Counted from the stretch's first letter, positions 30,688 through 41,461 are shown. The stretch: DNA of 64,000 nucleotides from Pseudomonas sp. DG56-2 (GCF_004803755.1 NZ_CP032311.1:1628501-1692500), one strand, 5' to 3'. Notes: generated by a model from the letters alone, not told the origin. Numbers and translations are program-made.

Positions 30688-31656
30688 ATGATCGTCGATC
30701 GCCAAGGCAGGCGTTTTCGCAACTTGCGTGTCAGCCTGACTGCTGCCTGCAATTATGCCTGCACCTATTGCGTACCCGACGGCAAGCGTCTGGTGGCGGC
30801 TCAGGACGAGTTATCTGCCGAGGCCATGGCCCGAGGCGTTGCCTATCTGATCGAAGCCGCTGGTATCGAACGTTTGCGCGTCACCGGGGGCGAACCGCTG
30901 GTCAGCCCAAAGCTCGAATCCTTTCTGACCTCGGTCGCAGGTCTTGGCCTGGATGAAATCAGTTTGACCACCAATGGTCAGTTGCTCTCGCGCAAGTTGC
31001 CCCTGCTGCGAGAGGTGGGCATACGGCGTTTGAATGTTTCCCTCGATACGCTCGATCCCGACGCCTTTCGTCGCATCGCTCGCGGTGGAGACCTTGCAAC
31101 GGTACTCGACGGTATGCAGCAGGCGAGTGCGGCCGGGATGAAAATCAAGGTCAACATGGTGCCTTTGCGCGGGCAGAACTTCGATCAGGTCGTGCCGCTG
31201 CTGGATTACTGCCTTGATCGCGGTTACGAGTTGCGCTTTATCGAGTTGATGCGCATGGGTCACCTGGCGCGCGACAGCAATGCATTCCTGCAGCAATTTG
31301 TCGGCCTCGATCACCTGCTGCAGTTAATTGCCGAGCGTTACGAATACCTGCAGGCCAATGCACCGGTCGATGCCACCGCATTGCGCTATCAAATTCCCGG
31401 GCGCGGCTACTTTGGCGTCATCGCTAACGAAAGCGTGCCTTTCTGTCGCACCTGTTCGCGCTTGCGCCTGTCTTCCACCGGCTGGTTGCATGGCTGCCTC
31501 TCCTCGAACAACCGTCACTATGTCGGCGACCTGCTCGATAAACCGCGCCATCAGGCGTTGCCGGCCTTGCAAGGGTTGCTGCTCAAGGCCCTGGGTGACA
31601 AGCAGGCGCTGGCGTTTTCCGGTGGGGCGACGGTGATGAAAATCATCGGCGGCTAA
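30688..31656 (+). CDS. moaA: GTP 3',8-cyclase (molybdenum cofactor biosynthesis protein A)
   Basis: 322-residue radical SAM enzyme. The SAM cluster cysteines are in ACNYACTYC near 20-28, GGEPL near 70, and the C-terminal cluster is bound by the cysteines of VPFCRTCSRL and the downstream HGCLSSN. The usual C-terminal GG is present (IIGG). The frame is open from 30640; the ATG at 30688 gives the family start MIVDRQGRRFRNLRVS. No other moa gene is adjacent; Pseudomonas often has a second moaA copy elsewhere. Confidence 0.93.
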   Translation: MIVDRQGRRFRNLRVSLTAACNYACTYCVPDGKRLVAAQDELSAEAMARGVAYLIEAAGIERLRVTGGEPLVSPKLESFLTSVAGLGLDEISLTTNGQLLSRKLPLLREVGIRRLNVSLDTLDPDAFRRIARGGDLATVLDGMQQASAAGMKIKVNMVPLRGQNFDQVVPLLDYCLDRGYELRFIELMRMGHLARDSNAFLQQFVGLDHLLQLIAERYEYLQANAPVDATALRYQIPGRGYFGVIANESVPFCRTCSRLRLSSTGWLHGCLSSNNRHYVGDLLDKPRHQALPALQGLLLKALGDKQALAFSGGATVMKIIGG

Positions 31657-31722
31657 GACTGGCGCAAAAGCTGCATCTGTCGGCCATTCGCCGGTTTTCC
31701 GTCACCGGCCATTGGAGGATAG

Positions 31723-32328
31723 ATGCGTAGCCTGGTTGTGCTGCTCGCGCTCATCGCGCTGGGTGGCTGCATGAATGTCAGCGATATGGGCGAGGGCGTC
31801 CGTTATCACATGAGCGATGCTGGTTTGCTCGATCATAGCGACACCCGTCGTTCGCTGTCGGTGCGCCTGCAGCCGGATTCATTCATTTACATTGGCCAGG
31901 GTGCATTCGTCCCGCCAGGCAAGGGTCCCTATCCACGGCCCAACGTCGTGGCCGAGGAGGCGTTCAAGGGCTTTATCGAGTACTTCCCCATGGTCCGTCG
32001 CGCTCAAGGCCCCTTGGGGCTGGAGCAGGCCTTGGTTGAGGCGCGCGGGGTAGGTGCCCATTACCTGCTTTATGCCCGCTTCGCGCGCACTGACGATCGC
32101 ATTGGCAATGGCGACGAGTGGTACGACGAACAAGCGGTCGACCGCCTGGGTGTGGATACCGGCGTGGTGCAGTTGATGCTGATTGAAACCAGTACTCGGT
32201 ACCTGATCGACACCACGCGCATCAACACGCGTGGCGGATTGCTGACGTTCCATGACAACAAGCCAGAAGATTTGCTCGGCCCACCCCTTGAGGATTACGC
32301 TCGTAGCCTTTTAGGCATGAGTCGTTAA
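31723..32328 (+). CDS. DUF4823 family lipoprotein
   Basis: 201 residues with a lipoprotein signal peptide: hydrophobic stretch and lipobox ALGGC, so the mature protein starts at Cys16. Asn18 at +2 favours the outer membrane. The rest is soluble and resembles DUF4823. Function unknown. Followed by the DUF1285 gene after ten bases, so probably co-transcribed. Confidence 0.8.
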   Translation: MRSLVVLLALIALGGCMNVSDMGEGVRYHMSDAGLLDHSDTRRSLSVRLQPDSFIYIGQGAFVPPGKGPYPRPNVVAEEAFKGFIEYFPMVRRAQGPLGLEQALVEARGVGAHYLLYARFARTDDRIGNGDEWYDEQAVDRLGVDTGVVQLMLIETSTRYLIDTTRINTRGGLLTFHDNKPEDLLGPPLEDYARSLLGMSR

Positions 32329-32338
32329 GGAGCAGGTG

Positions 32339-32899
32339 ATGACGGATACCGGTAAGGCCATTGATCTACTGGCGCAAATTCCAAAGGACGAAAAGGGCTT
32401 GCCGCCGGTGCATCTGTGGAATCCGGACTTCTGTGGTGATATCGATATGCGCATCGCCCGTGACGGCACCTGGTATTACCTGGGTACGCCGATCGGGCGC
32501 AAGCCGATGGTCAAGCTGTTCTCTACCATTATCCGCCGCGATGGCGATGACTACTTTCTGGTCACGCCGGTGGAGAAGGTCGGCATTCAGGTCGATGACG
32601 TGCCCTTCGTGGCGGTGGCCCTGGATGTGCAGGGGGCGGGAGAGCAGCAGGTACTGAAGTTCACCAGCAATGTCGAAGATCAGGTGGAGGCAGGGCCCGA
32701 GCACCCGTTGCGTTTTGAGATCGATGCGCAAACCCAGGAGCCGTCGCCTTATGTGCACATGCGCCAGAATCTGGAAGCGTTGATTCATCGCAACGTGTTT
32801 TATCAGTTGGTGGAACTGGCTGTGCCGAAGCAGATCGACGGGCAGGAATGGCTGGGGGTATGGAGTGGTGGGGTGTTTTACCCCATTGGCCGTAGCTGA
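32339..32899 (+). CDS. DUF1285 domain protein
   Basis: 186 residues, soluble, with the family stretch [19 protein letters not shown] near the N-terminus and [13 protein letters not shown] after it. Function unknown. A GTG at 32336 is also in frame; AAGGAG (32327-32332) is better placed for the ATG at 32339. Confidence 0.88.
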   Translation: MTDTGKAIDLLAQIPKDEKGLPPVHLWNPDFCGDIDMRIARDGTWYYLGTPIGRKPMVKLFSTIIRRDGDDYFLVTPVEKVGIQVDDVPFVAVALDVQGAGEQQVLKFTSNVEDQVEAGPEHPLRFEIDAQTQEPSPYVHMRQNLEALIHRNVFYQLVELAVPKQIDGQEWLGVWSGGVFYPIGRS

Positions 32900-32945
32900 T
32901 ACCACGGGCGGGGCGGGCTCATGAGCATGAGCCTGCCCAAAACGA

Positions 32946-32981
32946 AAAAACCTCCAGTGCTTAGCGCAACTGGAGGTTTTT
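32946..32981 (+). terminator. rho-independent terminator after the DUF1285 gene
   Basis: Stem AAAAACCTCCAGT / ACTGGAGGTTTTT. Symmetric A and T tracts, so it may also stop RNA from the minus-strand tRNA-Asn. Confidence 0.9.
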
Positions 32982-32989
32982 CAGGTGTT

Positions 32990-33065
32990 TGGCTCCGCGA
33001 CCAGGACTCGAACCTGGGACCCAATGATTAACAGTCATTTGCTCTACCGACTGAGCTATCGCGGA
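32990..33065 (-). tRNA. tRNA-Asn (GTT)
   Basis: 76 nt including an encoded CCA. Acceptor TCCGCGA/TCGCGGA, anticodon loop CTGTTAA with GTT, T arm with GGTTCGAGTCC. Only this one Asn gene in the window. Confidence 0.97.
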
Positions 33066-33126
33066 ATCTGTGGCGTATCTTACTGATTGCTAAGGGGAAG
33101 TCAAGCCTCCCCTTGGCAATTCATGC

Positions 33127-34314
33127 TTACAGAACTTCGATGATCGCGTTGGTCACGACTTCGATGTTGTTCTGGTTGAGCGAAGCAACGCAGATACGGC
33201 CGGTATCCAGTGCATAGATGCCGAATTCGTTCTTCAGGCGGGCGACTTGCTCAATGCTGAGGCCCGAGTAGGAGAACATGCCGCGCTGGCGACCGACGAA
33301 GCTGAAGTCTGCCTTGGCGCTGAGGAGATCGACCATCTGATTGCGCATGCCACGGATACGCTGGCGCATTTCGCCCAACTCGGTTTCCCACATGTCGCGC
33401 AGCTCAGGGCTGTTGAGCACGGCAGCAACGATGCTCGCGCCGTGGGTCGGTGGGTTGGAGTAGTTGGTGCGAATTACGCGTTTGACTTGCGACAGCACGC
33501 GGGTGCTTTCTTCTTTCGAATCGGTGACGATGGACAGTGCACCGACGCGTTCGCCATACAGCGAGAACGACTTCGAGAACGAGCTGGAGACGAAGAAGTT
33601 CAGGCCCGACTCGGCGAACAGGCGTACTGCAGCGGCGTCTTTGGCGATACCGTCACCGAAGCCCTGATAAGCCATGTCCAGGAACGGAATGTGGCCCTTG
33701 GCTTTGACGACGTCCAGAACGTTGTTCCAGTCGTCTGCACTGAGGTCGACCCCGGTCGGGTTGTGGCAGCAGGCGTGCAGCACAATGATCGAGCCCGACG
33801 GTAGGGCGTTGAGGTCTTCGAGCATACCGCTGCGGTTGACGTCGTGGGTGGCGGCGTCGTAGTAGCGATAGTTCTGTACCGGAAAACCGGCGGTTTCGAA
33901 CAGGGCGCGGTGGTTTTCCCAGCTTGGGTCGCTGATTGCAACGACGGCGTTGGGCGACAGTTGCTTGAGGAAGTCGGCACCAATTTTCAGCGCGCCGGTA
34001 CCGCCGACAGCTTGGGTGGTGATAACCCGGCCTGCGGCGAGCAGCGGCGACTCTGCGCCGAACAGCAGCTTCTGCACGGCCTGGTCGTAAGCGACGATGC
34101 CATCGATCGGCAAGTAACCGCGGGAAGCGTGCTGCGCAGCACGCTGGGTTTCGGCTTCGATCACTGCGCGCAGCAGTGGGATACGCCCTTCTTCGTTGCA
34201 GTACACACCAACACCCAAGTTGACCTTGTTGCTACGGGTATCGGCGTTGAAAGCTTCGTTGAGGCCCAGAATGGGGTCGCGTGGTGCCAGCTCGACAGCG
34301 GAAAACAGGCTCAT
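33127..34314 (-). CDS. aromatic/aspartate aminotransferase (TyrB/AspC family)
   Basis: 395-residue fold-type I PLP enzyme. The PLP lysine is in SSSFSKSFSLYGERVG near 250, HACCHNPTG near 185, and the substrate-binding arginine lies in the C-terminal part. Homologue of P. aeruginosa PA3139, which sits beside uvrB in the same way. It could act on tyrosine, phenylalanine or aspartate. The frame opens at 34413; MSLFSAVELAPRDPILGL at 34314 is the family start. Confidence 0.92.
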   Translation of the reverse strand: MSLFSAVELAPRDPILGLNEAFNADTRSNKVNLGVGVYCNEEGRIPLLRAVIEAETQRAAQHASRGYLPIDGIVAYDQAVQKLLFGAESPLLAAGRVITTQAVGGTGALKIGADFLKQLSPNAVVAISDPSWENHRALFETAGFPVQNYRYYDAATHDVNRSGMLEDLNALPSGSIIVLHACCHNPTGVDLSADDWNNVLDVVKAKGHIPFLDMAYQGFGDGIAKDAAAVRLFAESGLNFFVSSSFSKSFSLYGERVGALSIVTDSKEESTRVLSQVKRVIRTNYSNPPTHGASIVAAVLNSPELRDMWETELGEMRQRIRGMRNQMVDLLSAKADFSFVGRQRGMFSYSGLSIEQVARLKNEFGIYALDTGRICVASLNQNNIEVVTNAIIEVL

Positions 34315-34559
34315 TATTACCTTGGCTCTGAATGGAGAGTGATAGGGGTCGCACGCTCCAGTCGGATGCACTAGAGCGGTGCACAAACGGGGAGTCAGTA
34401 TAGTGATACCCATCGGTCACGGCGACAGGTTGACGCAGCTTTTACTGTTGTTTCGCAGAATATTTTTCGACCGTTAGTCGAATTGACCGGTCCATAATCA
34501 GAAATACCCATGACATTGCGTTGAAACTGGCGCTCACGACCACTATTTGGGTATAAATA

Positions 34560-34575
34560 CTGTTTATAGATACAG
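34560..34575 (+). promoter_or_regulatory. LexA (SOS) box of uvrB
   Basis: CTGTTTATAGATACAG: CTG-N10-CAG, with TA before the CTG and TT after the CAG. It lies 47 bp before the uvrB start, next to a TATAAA. The rest of the 308-bp gap between aminotransferase and uvrB shows no gene. Confidence 0.85.
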
Positions 34576-34622
34576 TTGTCCGCGCCTGCGATGAATACGT
34601 CGCGATAACACAGAGGTTTGTC

Positions 34623-36638
34623 ATGTCCGAGTTTCAGCTCGTTACCCGTTTCCAGCCGGCAGGCGACCAGCCTGAAGCCATTCGCTTGATGGTCGAGGGT
34701 ATCGAGGCAGGCCTTGCGCACCAGACGCTGCTCGGCGTGACCGGTTCGGGCAAGACATTCAGTATTGCCAACGTCATTGCTCGAGTGCAGCGACCCACCC
34801 TGGTATTGGCGCCGAACAAGACCCTGGCGGCGCAGTTGTATGGCGAGTTCAAGGCGTTCTTTCCAAACAACGCGGTGGAATACTTCGTTTCCTACTATGA
34901 CTACTACCAGCCCGAAGCCTATGTGCCTTCCTCGGACACCTTCATCGAGAAAGATGCGTCGATAAACGATCACATCGAACAAATGCGTCTGTCGGCGACA
35001 AAGGCGCTGTTGGAGCGTCGTGATGCGATTATCGTCACCACGGTGTCCTGTATCTATGGCTTGGGTAGCCCGGAAACCTACTTGAAGATGGTCTTGCACG
35101 TTGATCGTGGTGACAAACTCGATCAGCGCGCCTTGCTGCGCCGCCTGGCCGACCTGCAGTACACCCGCAACGAGATGGACTTTGCCCGCGCGACTTTCCG
35201 GGTGCGTGGTGATGTGATCGATATATTCCCGGCTGAATCGGACCTGGAAGCCATCCGCATCGAACTGTTCGATGATGAGGTCGAGAATATTGCCGCGTTC
35301 GACCCGCTGACCGGTGAGGTGATCCGCAAGTTGCCGCGCTTCACCTTTTATCCCAAGAGCCACTACGTAACCCCGCGGGAAACTTTGCTCGAAGCAGTCG
35401 AGGGCATCAAGGAAGAGCTGCAGCAACGCCTTGAGTATCTGCACAAGGCCAACAAGCTGGTCGAGGCTCAGCGTCTGGAGCAGCGTACGCGCTTCGACTT
35501 GGAAATGATCCTCGAGCTTGGTTACTGCAATGGCATCGAAAACTACTCGCGCTACCTCTCTGGTCGTCCGGCCGGAGCGCCACCACCGACGCTCTACGAT
35601 TATTTGCCTGCCGATGCGCTGCTGGTCATCGACGAGTCCCACGTCAGCGTTCCGCAGGTAGGGGCGATGTACAAGGGGGACCGTTCGCGTAAAGAAACCC
35701 TGGTGGAGTACGGCTTCCGCTTGCCTTCGGCGCTGGACAACCGGCCGATGCGTTTCGACGAGTGGGAAAGTGTGAGTCCGCAGACTATTTTCGTTTCCGC
35801 CACTCCTGGGCCTTATGAGGCTGAACATGCGGGGCGGGTCGTGGAGCAAGTGGTGCGTCCGACCGGCCTGGTGGACCCCCAGATCGAGGTGCGCCCGGCA
35901 ACGACTCAGGTCGATGACCTGCTTTCGGAAATCCGTAAGCGCGTGGCGCTGGAAGAGCGTGTGCTGGTGACGACGCTGACCAAGCGCATGGCCGAAGACT
36001 TGACGGATTACCTTGCCGATCACGACGTCCGGGTACGCTACCTGCACTCGGACATCGACACTGTCGAGCGCGTCGAGATTATTCGCGATCTGCGCTTGGG
36101 GACGTTCGACGTGCTGGTCGGGATCAACCTGTTGCGCGAGGGCCTGGATATGCCGGAGGTGTCGCTGGTAGCCGTGCTGGATGCCGACAAGGAGGGCTTC
36201 CTGCGCTCCGAGCGCTCCTTGATCCAGACGATTGGCCGTGCGGCGCGAAACCTCAATGGTCGGGCGATTCTCTACGCCGACAGAATGACCGGCTCCATGG
36301 AGCGGGCTATCGGCGAAACCGAGCGCCGTCGTGATAAGCAGATTGCGTTCAACCAAGCCAATGGCATCGTGCCCAAGGGCGTGGTCAAGGATGTCACCGA
36401 CATCATGGAAGGCGCCAGCGTGCCAGGTTCGCGCAGCAAGAAGCGCAAGGGCATGGCCAAGGCGGCCGAAGAGAGCGCGCGCTACGAAGCCGAACTGCGC
36501 ACCCCTGGTGAGATTGCCAAGCGCATCAAGGCCCTGGAAGAGAAGATGTATCAGTTGGCGCGCGACCTGGAGTTCGAGGCCGCAGCGCAGATGCGCGACG
36601 AGATTGCCGCGCTACGCGAGCGCATGATCACCGCCTGA
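34623..36638 (+). CDS. uvrB: excinuclease ABC subunit B
   Basis: 671 residues. P-loop [13 protein letters not shown] near 40, the beta-hairpin [12 protein letters not shown] near 93-104, DESHVSVPQ near 338, the C-terminal helicase motifs QTIGRAARN near 540, and a C-terminal UVR motif (about 630-670) for UvrC. Damage-verifying helicase of nucleotide excision repair. SOS control is expected from the LexA box. Confidence 0.97.
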   Translation: MSEFQLVTRFQPAGDQPEAIRLMVEGIEAGLAHQTLLGVTGSGKTFSIANVIARVQRPTLVLAPNKTLAAQLYGEFKAFFPNNAVEYFVSYYDYYQPEAYVPSSDTFIEKDASINDHIEQMRLSATKALLERRDAIIVTTVSCIYGLGSPETYLKMVLHVDRGDKLDQRALLRRLADLQYTRNEMDFARATFRVRGDVIDIFPAESDLEAIRIELFDDEVENIAAFDPLTGEVIRKLPRFTFYPKSHYVTPRETLLEAVEGIKEELQQRLEYLHKANKLVEAQRLEQRTRFDLEMILELGYCNGIENYSRYLSGRPAGAPPPTLYDYLPADALLVIDESHVSVPQVGAMYKGDRSRKETLVEYGFRLPSALDNRPMRFDEWESVSPQTIFVSATPGPYEAEHAGRVVEQVVRPTGLVDPQIEVRPATTQVDDLLSEIRKRVALEERVLVTTLTKRMAEDLTDYLADHDVRVRYLHSDIDTVERVEIIRDLRLGTFDVLVGINLLREGLDMPEVSLVAVLDADKEGFLRSERSLIQTIGRAARNLNGRAILYADRMTGSMERAIGETERRRDKQIAFNQANGIVPKGVVKDVTDIMEGASVPGSRSKKRKGMAKAAEESARYEAELRTPGEIAKRIKALEEKMYQLARDLEFEAAAQMRDEIAALRERMITA

Positions 36639-36644
36639 CGGCGC

Positions 36645-36670
36645 TATCGCGGGGCTCTGGCCCCGCGATA
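36645..36670. terminator. hairpin between convergent uvrB and emrB-like gene
   Basis: Perfect 11-bp stem TATCGCGGGGC / GCCCCGCGATA with loop TCTG. No T-run, so it may act as a weak bidirectional terminator or an RNA end-protecting stem. Confidence 0.65.
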
Positions 36671-36673
36671 CGC

Positions 36674-38224
36674 TCAATGCGCTTCCCCAGCCTTCAGCCC
36701 CTGCGGCAGTTTGCGCGTCATCAGCACTGCGAACATGCTGATCGCAAGCCCGATTCCCACAAAGTGGAAGGCATCGTTGTAGGCCATGATCATGGCTTGC
36801 TGGTGGGTGATCTCACTCAGTTTGCCAAGCGCTGCGGTGTCGCTGCCCAGGCGCTCGGACAGCAGTGCCAGGCGCTCCGCTACGTGCGGATTACTTGGTA
36901 CCAGGGCTTCACGCAAGTAATCGAAGTACACCTTGGTCCGTGCATCCAGCAGTGTCGCCAACAAGGCAATGCCAATCGCGCCGCCGAGGTTGCGCAGGAT
37001 GTTGAACAGGCTGGAAGCCGAGCCTGCATCCTGGGGCAGGATGTAACTGGTGGCGATCAATGAGATGGTCACCATGATCATCGGTTGGCCAAGGGCACGA
37101 ATGATCTGGATATGGTTGAACTGCTCGCCAGCAAAGTCAGGGTTGAGTACCCCGGAGCTGAAACTGGCCAGGCCAAACAAGCCAAAACCCACGGTGCAGA
37201 GAATTTTCGGCGAGATCACTTTCATCAACTGCGGTACCAGCGGTATCAGGAACAGCTGGGGGATGCCCATCCACATGATCACTTCGCCGATCTGTAGGGC
37301 GTTGTAGTTCTGGATTTGCGCCAGGTACAGCGGCAGCAAGTAGATCGAACCATACAAGCCCACCCCCATACCCAGGCTGGCAATACTCGACAGGCCGAAA
37401 TTGCGGTTGCCGAGGATGCGCAGATTGATCAGCGGGTTGGGCTTGGAAAACTGCACGATTACGAAGGTGATCAGGCTGGTCAGGGCGATGCTGCCGAGAC
37501 CGACGATCAGGCTCGACTCCAGCCAATCCTTGCGATGACCTTCTTCCAGAAACACCTGCAGGCAGCCCAGGCCGACGCCAAGGGTGACGATGCCGGCATA
37601 GTCTGTGCTTTTGAGCAGTTCCCAGTGCGCTTCTTTCTTTTCCAGGCCATACATCAGGCCGCCAATCATCAGCAGCCCTGGCGGGATGTTGATGTAGAAG
37701 ATGTATTCCCAACCCCAGTTCTCGGTCAGCCAGCCACCCAGGGTCGGGCCGATGGATGGCGCGAACGTGGCGGTCATGGCAAACATGGCCATGCCCTTGG
37801 CGCGATGGTGTTCGGGCAGCTTGATCAGGGTCAGGGTGAACGCCAGGGGGATCAGTGCGCCGCCGGTGAAGCCTTGCATGGCACGGAAGATAATCATGCT
37901 CTCGAGGTTCCAGGCCATCGAGCACAGCAACGACGACACCAGAAAGCCCAGCGACACCCATACCGCCAGGCGGCGTGCCGACAGTAACTGCACCAGCCAG
38001 GCCGTCAGCGGGATCATGATGATCTCCGCTACCAGGTAGGAGGTGGAGATCCACGAGCCTTCTTCCAGGGTGGCTGAGAGGGCGCCCTGAATATCCTTGA
38101 GCGAGGAGTTGGTGATCTGGATGTCCAGTACCGCCATGAAGGCGCCGAGCATCACGCTCATCACGGCGATCCAGTCGCGTCGGCTGGGCTCGCCGACGGG
38201 ACGGATCAGCGAATCACCGGCCAT
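36674..38224 (-). CDS. emrB: MFS transporter, DHA2 family (EmrB-like)
   Basis: 516 residues with about 14 membrane segments. Motifs include LDIQITNSSLKDIQGAL near 35, the MFS motif around YLVAEIIMIPLTAWLV near 63, and GPTLGGWL near 155. Works with the HlyD-type partner below, probably with a TolC-like channel, to export hydrophobic toxicants. Starts within the last bases of the HlyD gene (11-bp overlap). Confidence 0.92.
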   Translation of the reverse strand: MAGDSLIRPVGEPSRRDWIAVMSVMLGAFMAVLDIQITNSSLKDIQGALSATLEEGSWISTSYLVAEIIMIPLTAWLVQLLSARRLAVWVSLGFLVSSLLCSMAWNLESMIIFRAMQGFTGGALIPLAFTLTLIKLPEHHRAKGMAMFAMTATFAPSIGPTLGGWLTENWGWEYIFYINIPPGLLMIGGLMYGLEKKEAHWELLKSTDYAGIVTLGVGLGCLQVFLEEGHRKDWLESSLIVGLGSIALTSLITFVIVQFSKPNPLINLRILGNRNFGLSSIASLGMGVGLYGSIYLLPLYLAQIQNYNALQIGEVIMWMGIPQLFLIPLVPQLMKVISPKILCTVGFGLFGLASFSSGVLNPDFAGEQFNHIQIIRALGQPMIMVTISLIATSYILPQDAGSASSLFNILRNLGGAIGIALLATLLDARTKVYFDYLREALVPSNPHVAERLALLSERLGSDTAALGKLSEITHQQAMIMAYNDAFHFVGIGLAISMFAVLMTRKLPQGLKAGEAH

Positions 38225-39263
38225 TGTCGGCGCTATCCCGGATATCCACGGTTGCGGTAACCGACATGCCTGGACGAATCCTGCCCTGCAGCGGGTTGTC
38301 GGTAGCGAAAGTCAACTTCACTGGAATGCGCTGGACCACTTTGGTGAAGTTGCCGGTGGCATTGTCGGGCGGCAGCAGGCTGAACTGAGCGCCAGAGGCT
38401 GCAAACAGACTGTCGACTCGCGCTTCGATCGGGGAATCAGGGTAGCTGTCGAACAGCAGTTCGGCTTTTTGTCCGGGCTGCATGTGACCAATTTGGGTTT
38501 CCTTGAAGTTGGCCTGAATCCAGATGGCCTCGTCCGGAACGATCGACAGCAGGTAGGCACCGGCTTGTACCACTTGGCCGTTACGCGCGGCACGCTGGCC
38601 GATCATGCCGCTGATCGGCGCGTGAATCTCGCTGCGCTTCAGGTTCAATTGTGCCTGGGCCAGGTCGGCGCGGGCGTTGGCGATTTGTGCATCGAGGCGC
38701 TTGATTTCCGCAGTCAGGGCGTTGATCTGCTGGCGCTGGCCTTGCAGGTCGGCCTGGGCCTTGCTCACCTGTGAGCGGGCGACGTTGCTTTCTGCGGACA
38801 GCGTGGTTACCCGCTCCTCGGAAACGAAACCGGGCTTGCGCAAGGCCTGGGCACGGTTGAGATCAAGCGCGGCGCGGCCCAGGGTTGCCTGGTTGGCGGC
38901 GACTTGAGCCTGGCCTGCAGCAATCAGGCTGGATTGCTGGGTCAGGCGGCTTTCAGCTTGTATACGTTCAGCTTCACGGGTGTCGAGGGCCGCGCGTGCG
39001 CGTTCCACCGCCAGGCGGAAATCATCCGGCTCAAGGCGCACCAGCAGATCGCCCTTGGCTACATGCTGGTTGTCCTGCACCAGCACTTCGTCGATGCGAG
39101 CGCTGAGCTGGCTGGATACCCGGGTAATCTCGCCCTGAACATAGGCGTTGTCGGTGCTTTCGTAGAAGCGTCCCTTGAAGTACCAGTGGGCAAGAAAGGC
39201 GAGGGCGATGAGTAAGATCAGTGTCAGGAAAACCAGCAGACGGCGTTTGAGTTGGGCGGGCAT
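38214..39263 (-). CDS. emrA: HlyD-family membrane fusion protein (EmrA-like)
   Basis: 349 residues. One N-terminal membrane anchor (about 8-28), a biotinyl-lipoyl-like domain with STDNAYVQGEITRVS near 38, a coiled-coil region (about 90-200), then the second lipoyl half with HAPISGMIGQRAARNGQVV near 215. The frame extends to 39320; the ATG at 39263 gives MPAQLKRR. No dedicated regulator is adjacent. Confidence 0.92.
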   Translation of the reverse strand: MPAQLKRRLLVFLTLILLIALAFLAHWYFKGRFYESTDNAYVQGEITRVSSQLSARIDEVLVQDNQHVAKGDLLVRLEPDDFRLAVERARAALDTREAERIQAESRLTQQSSLIAAGQAQVAANQATLGRAALDLNRAQALRKPGFVSEERVTTLSAESNVARSQVSKAQADLQGQRQQINALTAEIKRLDAQIANARADLAQAQLNLKRSEIHAPISGMIGQRAARNGQVVQAGAYLLSIVPDEAIWIQANFKETQIGHMQPGQKAELLFDSYPDSPIEARVDSLFAASGAQFSLLPPDNATGNFTKVVQRIPVKLTFATDNPLQGRIRPGMSVTATVDIRDSADNGR

Positions 39264-39406
39264 GGGTACTATCGTTCCAAAAATGTAAGCAAATTTAACC
39301 GTGTTTGGATCCATTGCCACAAGTGCCGATCACGCCCATTGCTGGAGCCCAGTGCCTGCTCCCTGTTAACATCCTGCCTTTGATTCACCTCTAGTCCGAG
39401 ACTCCC

Positions 39407-40888
39407 ATGACCACCGTTCGCACGCGTATCGCGCCTTCGCCTACTGGCGATCCCCACGTAGGCACCGCTTATATCGCCCTGTTCAACTACTGCTTTGCCA
39501 AGCAGCACGGCGGCGAGTTCATCTTGCGTATTGAAGATACCGACCAGTTGCGTTCGACCCGTGAGTCCGAACAGCAGATCTTCGATGCCCTGCGCTGGCT
39601 CGGCATCGAATGGAGCGAAGGTCCGGATGTCGGTGGCCCGCATGGCCCGTACCGCCAGAGCGAGCGCGGTGATATCTACAAGCAGTACGCCCAGCAACTG
39701 GTCGACATGGGGCACGCGTTCCCATGCTTCTGTACGGCAGAAGAACTGGACCAGATGCGTGCCGAGCAAATGGCCCGTGGCGAGACTCCACGCTACGACG
39801 GCCGTGCCTTGCTGTTGTCGGCTGAAGAAGTACAGCGTCGCCTGGCCGCTGGCGAGCCGCACGTAATCCGCATGAAAGTACCGACCGAAGGTGTCTGCGC
39901 GGTGCCGGACATGCTGCGTGGCGATGTCGAGATTCCATGGGACCGCATGGACATGCAGGTGCTGATGAAGACCGACGGCCTGCCGACATACTTCCTGGCC
40001 AACGTGGTCGACGACCACCTGATGGGTATCACCCACGTCCTGCGTGGCGAAGAGTGGCTGCCATCGGCACCCAAGTTGATCAAGCTGTATGAGTACTTTG
40101 GTTGGGAACAGCCAACCCTGTGCTACATGCCGCTGCTGCGTAACCCTGACAAGAGCAAGCTGTCCAAGCGCAAGAACCCGACTTCGGTGACGTTCTACGA
40201 GCGCATGGGTTTTATGCCTGAAGCCATGCTCAACTATCTGGGACGCATGGGCTGGTCGATGCCCGACGAGCGGGAAAAATTCTCCCTGGACGAAATGGTC
40301 GAGCATTTCGACCTGTCGCGGGTTTCCCTGGGTGGGCCGATTTTTGACATCGAGAAGCTGTCCTGGCTCAACGGTCAATGGTTGCGTGAGCTGCCAGTCG
40401 AAGAGTTTGCCGCACGGGTTCAGAAGTGGGCGTTCAATAGTGACTACATGATGAAAATCGCCCCGCATGTGCAGGGCAGGGTAGAAACCTTCAGCCAGAT
40501 CGCTCCGCTGGGTGGCTTCTTCTTTGAAGGCGCGCTGAAGCTCGATGCCAAACTGTTCGAGCACAAGAAGCTTTCGACTGATCAGGTTCGTCAGGTTATC
40601 CAGTTGATCCTGTGGAAGCTGGAAGGCCTGCGTCAGTGGGAAAAAGACCGTATCACCGGTTGCATTCAGGCAGTGGTCGAAGCCCTTGAGCTGAAGCTGC
40701 GCGATGCTATGCCGCTGATGTTCGCCGCGATCAGTGGCCAGGCCAGTTCGGTGTCGGTGCTCGATGCCATGGAAATCCTTGGGCCGGACCTGACGCGCTA
40801 TCGCCTGCGCCAGGCGCTGGACTTGCTGGGTGGTGTGTCGAAGAAAGAGAACAAGGAATGGGAAAAGCTGTTGGCTACGATCGCCTGA
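39407..40888 (+). CDS. gltX: glutamyl-tRNA synthetase
   Basis: 493-residue class I synthetase. HIGH-like [13 protein letters not shown] at 9-21 and KMSKS-like KLSKRKNP near 250. It charges the two tRNA-Glu genes just downstream. Divergent from emrA with a 143-bp gap. Confidence 0.97.
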   Translation: MTTVRTRIAPSPTGDPHVGTAYIALFNYCFAKQHGGEFILRIEDTDQLRSTRESEQQIFDALRWLGIEWSEGPDVGGPHGPYRQSERGDIYKQYAQQLVDMGHAFPCFCTAEELDQMRAEQMARGETPRYDGRALLLSAEEVQRRLAAGEPHVIRMKVPTEGVCAVPDMLRGDVEIPWDRMDMQVLMKTDGLPTYFLANVVDDHLMGITHVLRGEEWLPSAPKLIKLYEYFGWEQPTLCYMPLLRNPDKSKLSKRKNPTSVTFYERMGFMPEAMLNYLGRMGWSMPDEREKFSLDEMVEHFDLSRVSLGGPIFDIEKLSWLNGQWLRELPVEEFAARVQKWAFNSDYMMKIAPHVQGRVETFSQIAPLGGFFFEGALKLDAKLFEHKKLSTDQVRQVIQLILWKLEGLRQWEKDRITGCIQAVVEALELKLRDAMPLMFAAISGQASSVSVLDAMEILGPDLTRYRLRQALDLLGGVSKKENKEWEKLLATIA

Positions 40889-40998
40889 CAGTCTGCGCGA
40901 ATGGGCCTGCAATCCCGTAAAACCGGGGTTGTTCCACGCTTTGGACGGTAAGTGTTTGTTATCTCGGAAATTTTTTTTGAGTTTTGTTGAAAATAAAT

Positions 40999-41027
40999 TT
41001 GACAGCTCTGTATTCCGAACTTAATAT
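40999..41027 (+). promoter_or_regulatory. consensus promoter of the tRNA operon
   Basis: -35 TTGACA (40999-41004), 17-bp spacer, -10 TAATAT (41022-41027), followed by GCGCCCCG, a GC-rich discriminator typical of stringently controlled stable-RNA promoters. It lies in the 214-bp gap after gltX. Confidence 0.88.
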
Positions 41028-41102
41028 GCGCCCCGTCCACAGCGATGAACGAAACGAAGCGCGAAGCACCCAGCCAAGCGATTCAGTTCAAAGCGACATA
41101 GT

Positions 41103-41178
41103 GGGGCTATAGCTCAGCTGGGAGAGCGCCTGCATGGCATGCAGGAGGTCAGCGGTTCGATCCCGCTTAGCTCCACCA
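41103..41178 (+). tRNA. tRNA-Ala (GGC), copy 1
   Basis: 76 nt with encoded CCA. Anticodon loop ATGGCAT gives GGC. The acceptor has the G3:U70 pair that identifies alanine tRNAs. Confidence 0.97.
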
Positions 41179-41216
41179 AATTCCGATTCGTAGTTAGCTA
41201 CACTGACTGCGAAGTC

Positions 41217-41241
41217 AACCGGGCTGCAGCAGCCGGGTTGT
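41217..41241 (+). other. hairpin between tRNA-Ala and tRNA-Glu
   Basis: CAACC-G-GGCTGC / GCAGCC-G-GGTTG, with a central A. Probably a processing structure in the polycistronic tRNA precursor. There is no equivalent hairpin in the second Ala-Glu spacer. Confidence 0.55.
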
Positions 41242-41257
41242 AAAGGTAAGAAGGTTC

Positions 41258-41333
41258 GTCCCCTTCGTCTAGTGGCCTAGGACACCGCCCTTTCACGGCG
41301 GTAACAGGGGTTCGAGTCCCCTAGGGGACGCCA
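41258..41333 (+). tRNA. tRNA-Glu (TTC), copy 1
   Basis: 76 nt with CCA. Acceptor GTCCCCT/AGGGGAC, anticodon loop CTTTCAC gives TTC. Confidence 0.97.
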
Positions 41334-41385
41334 GTTTTACACAAGCGATATCGAAAGAGTCGCTGGGCCGAGAGGCTAGAAATCT

Positions 41386-41461
41386 GGGGCTATAGCTCAG
41401 CTGGGAGAGCGCCTGCATGGCATGCAGGAGGTCAGCGGTTCGATCCCGCTTAGCTCCACCA
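41386..41461 (+). tRNA. tRNA-Ala (GGC), copy 2
   Basis: Identical over 76 nt to copy 1, including the G3:U70 pair. Confidence 0.97.

Noticed and set aside
34395..36356. 653-codon open frame antisense to uvrB
   Set aside because: Shadow of the uvrB codon pattern; composition unlike a protein family and no start signals.
39269..40912. 547-codon open frame antisense to gltX
   Set aside because: Complement of gltX codons; spans the promoter gap and has no recognisable domain.
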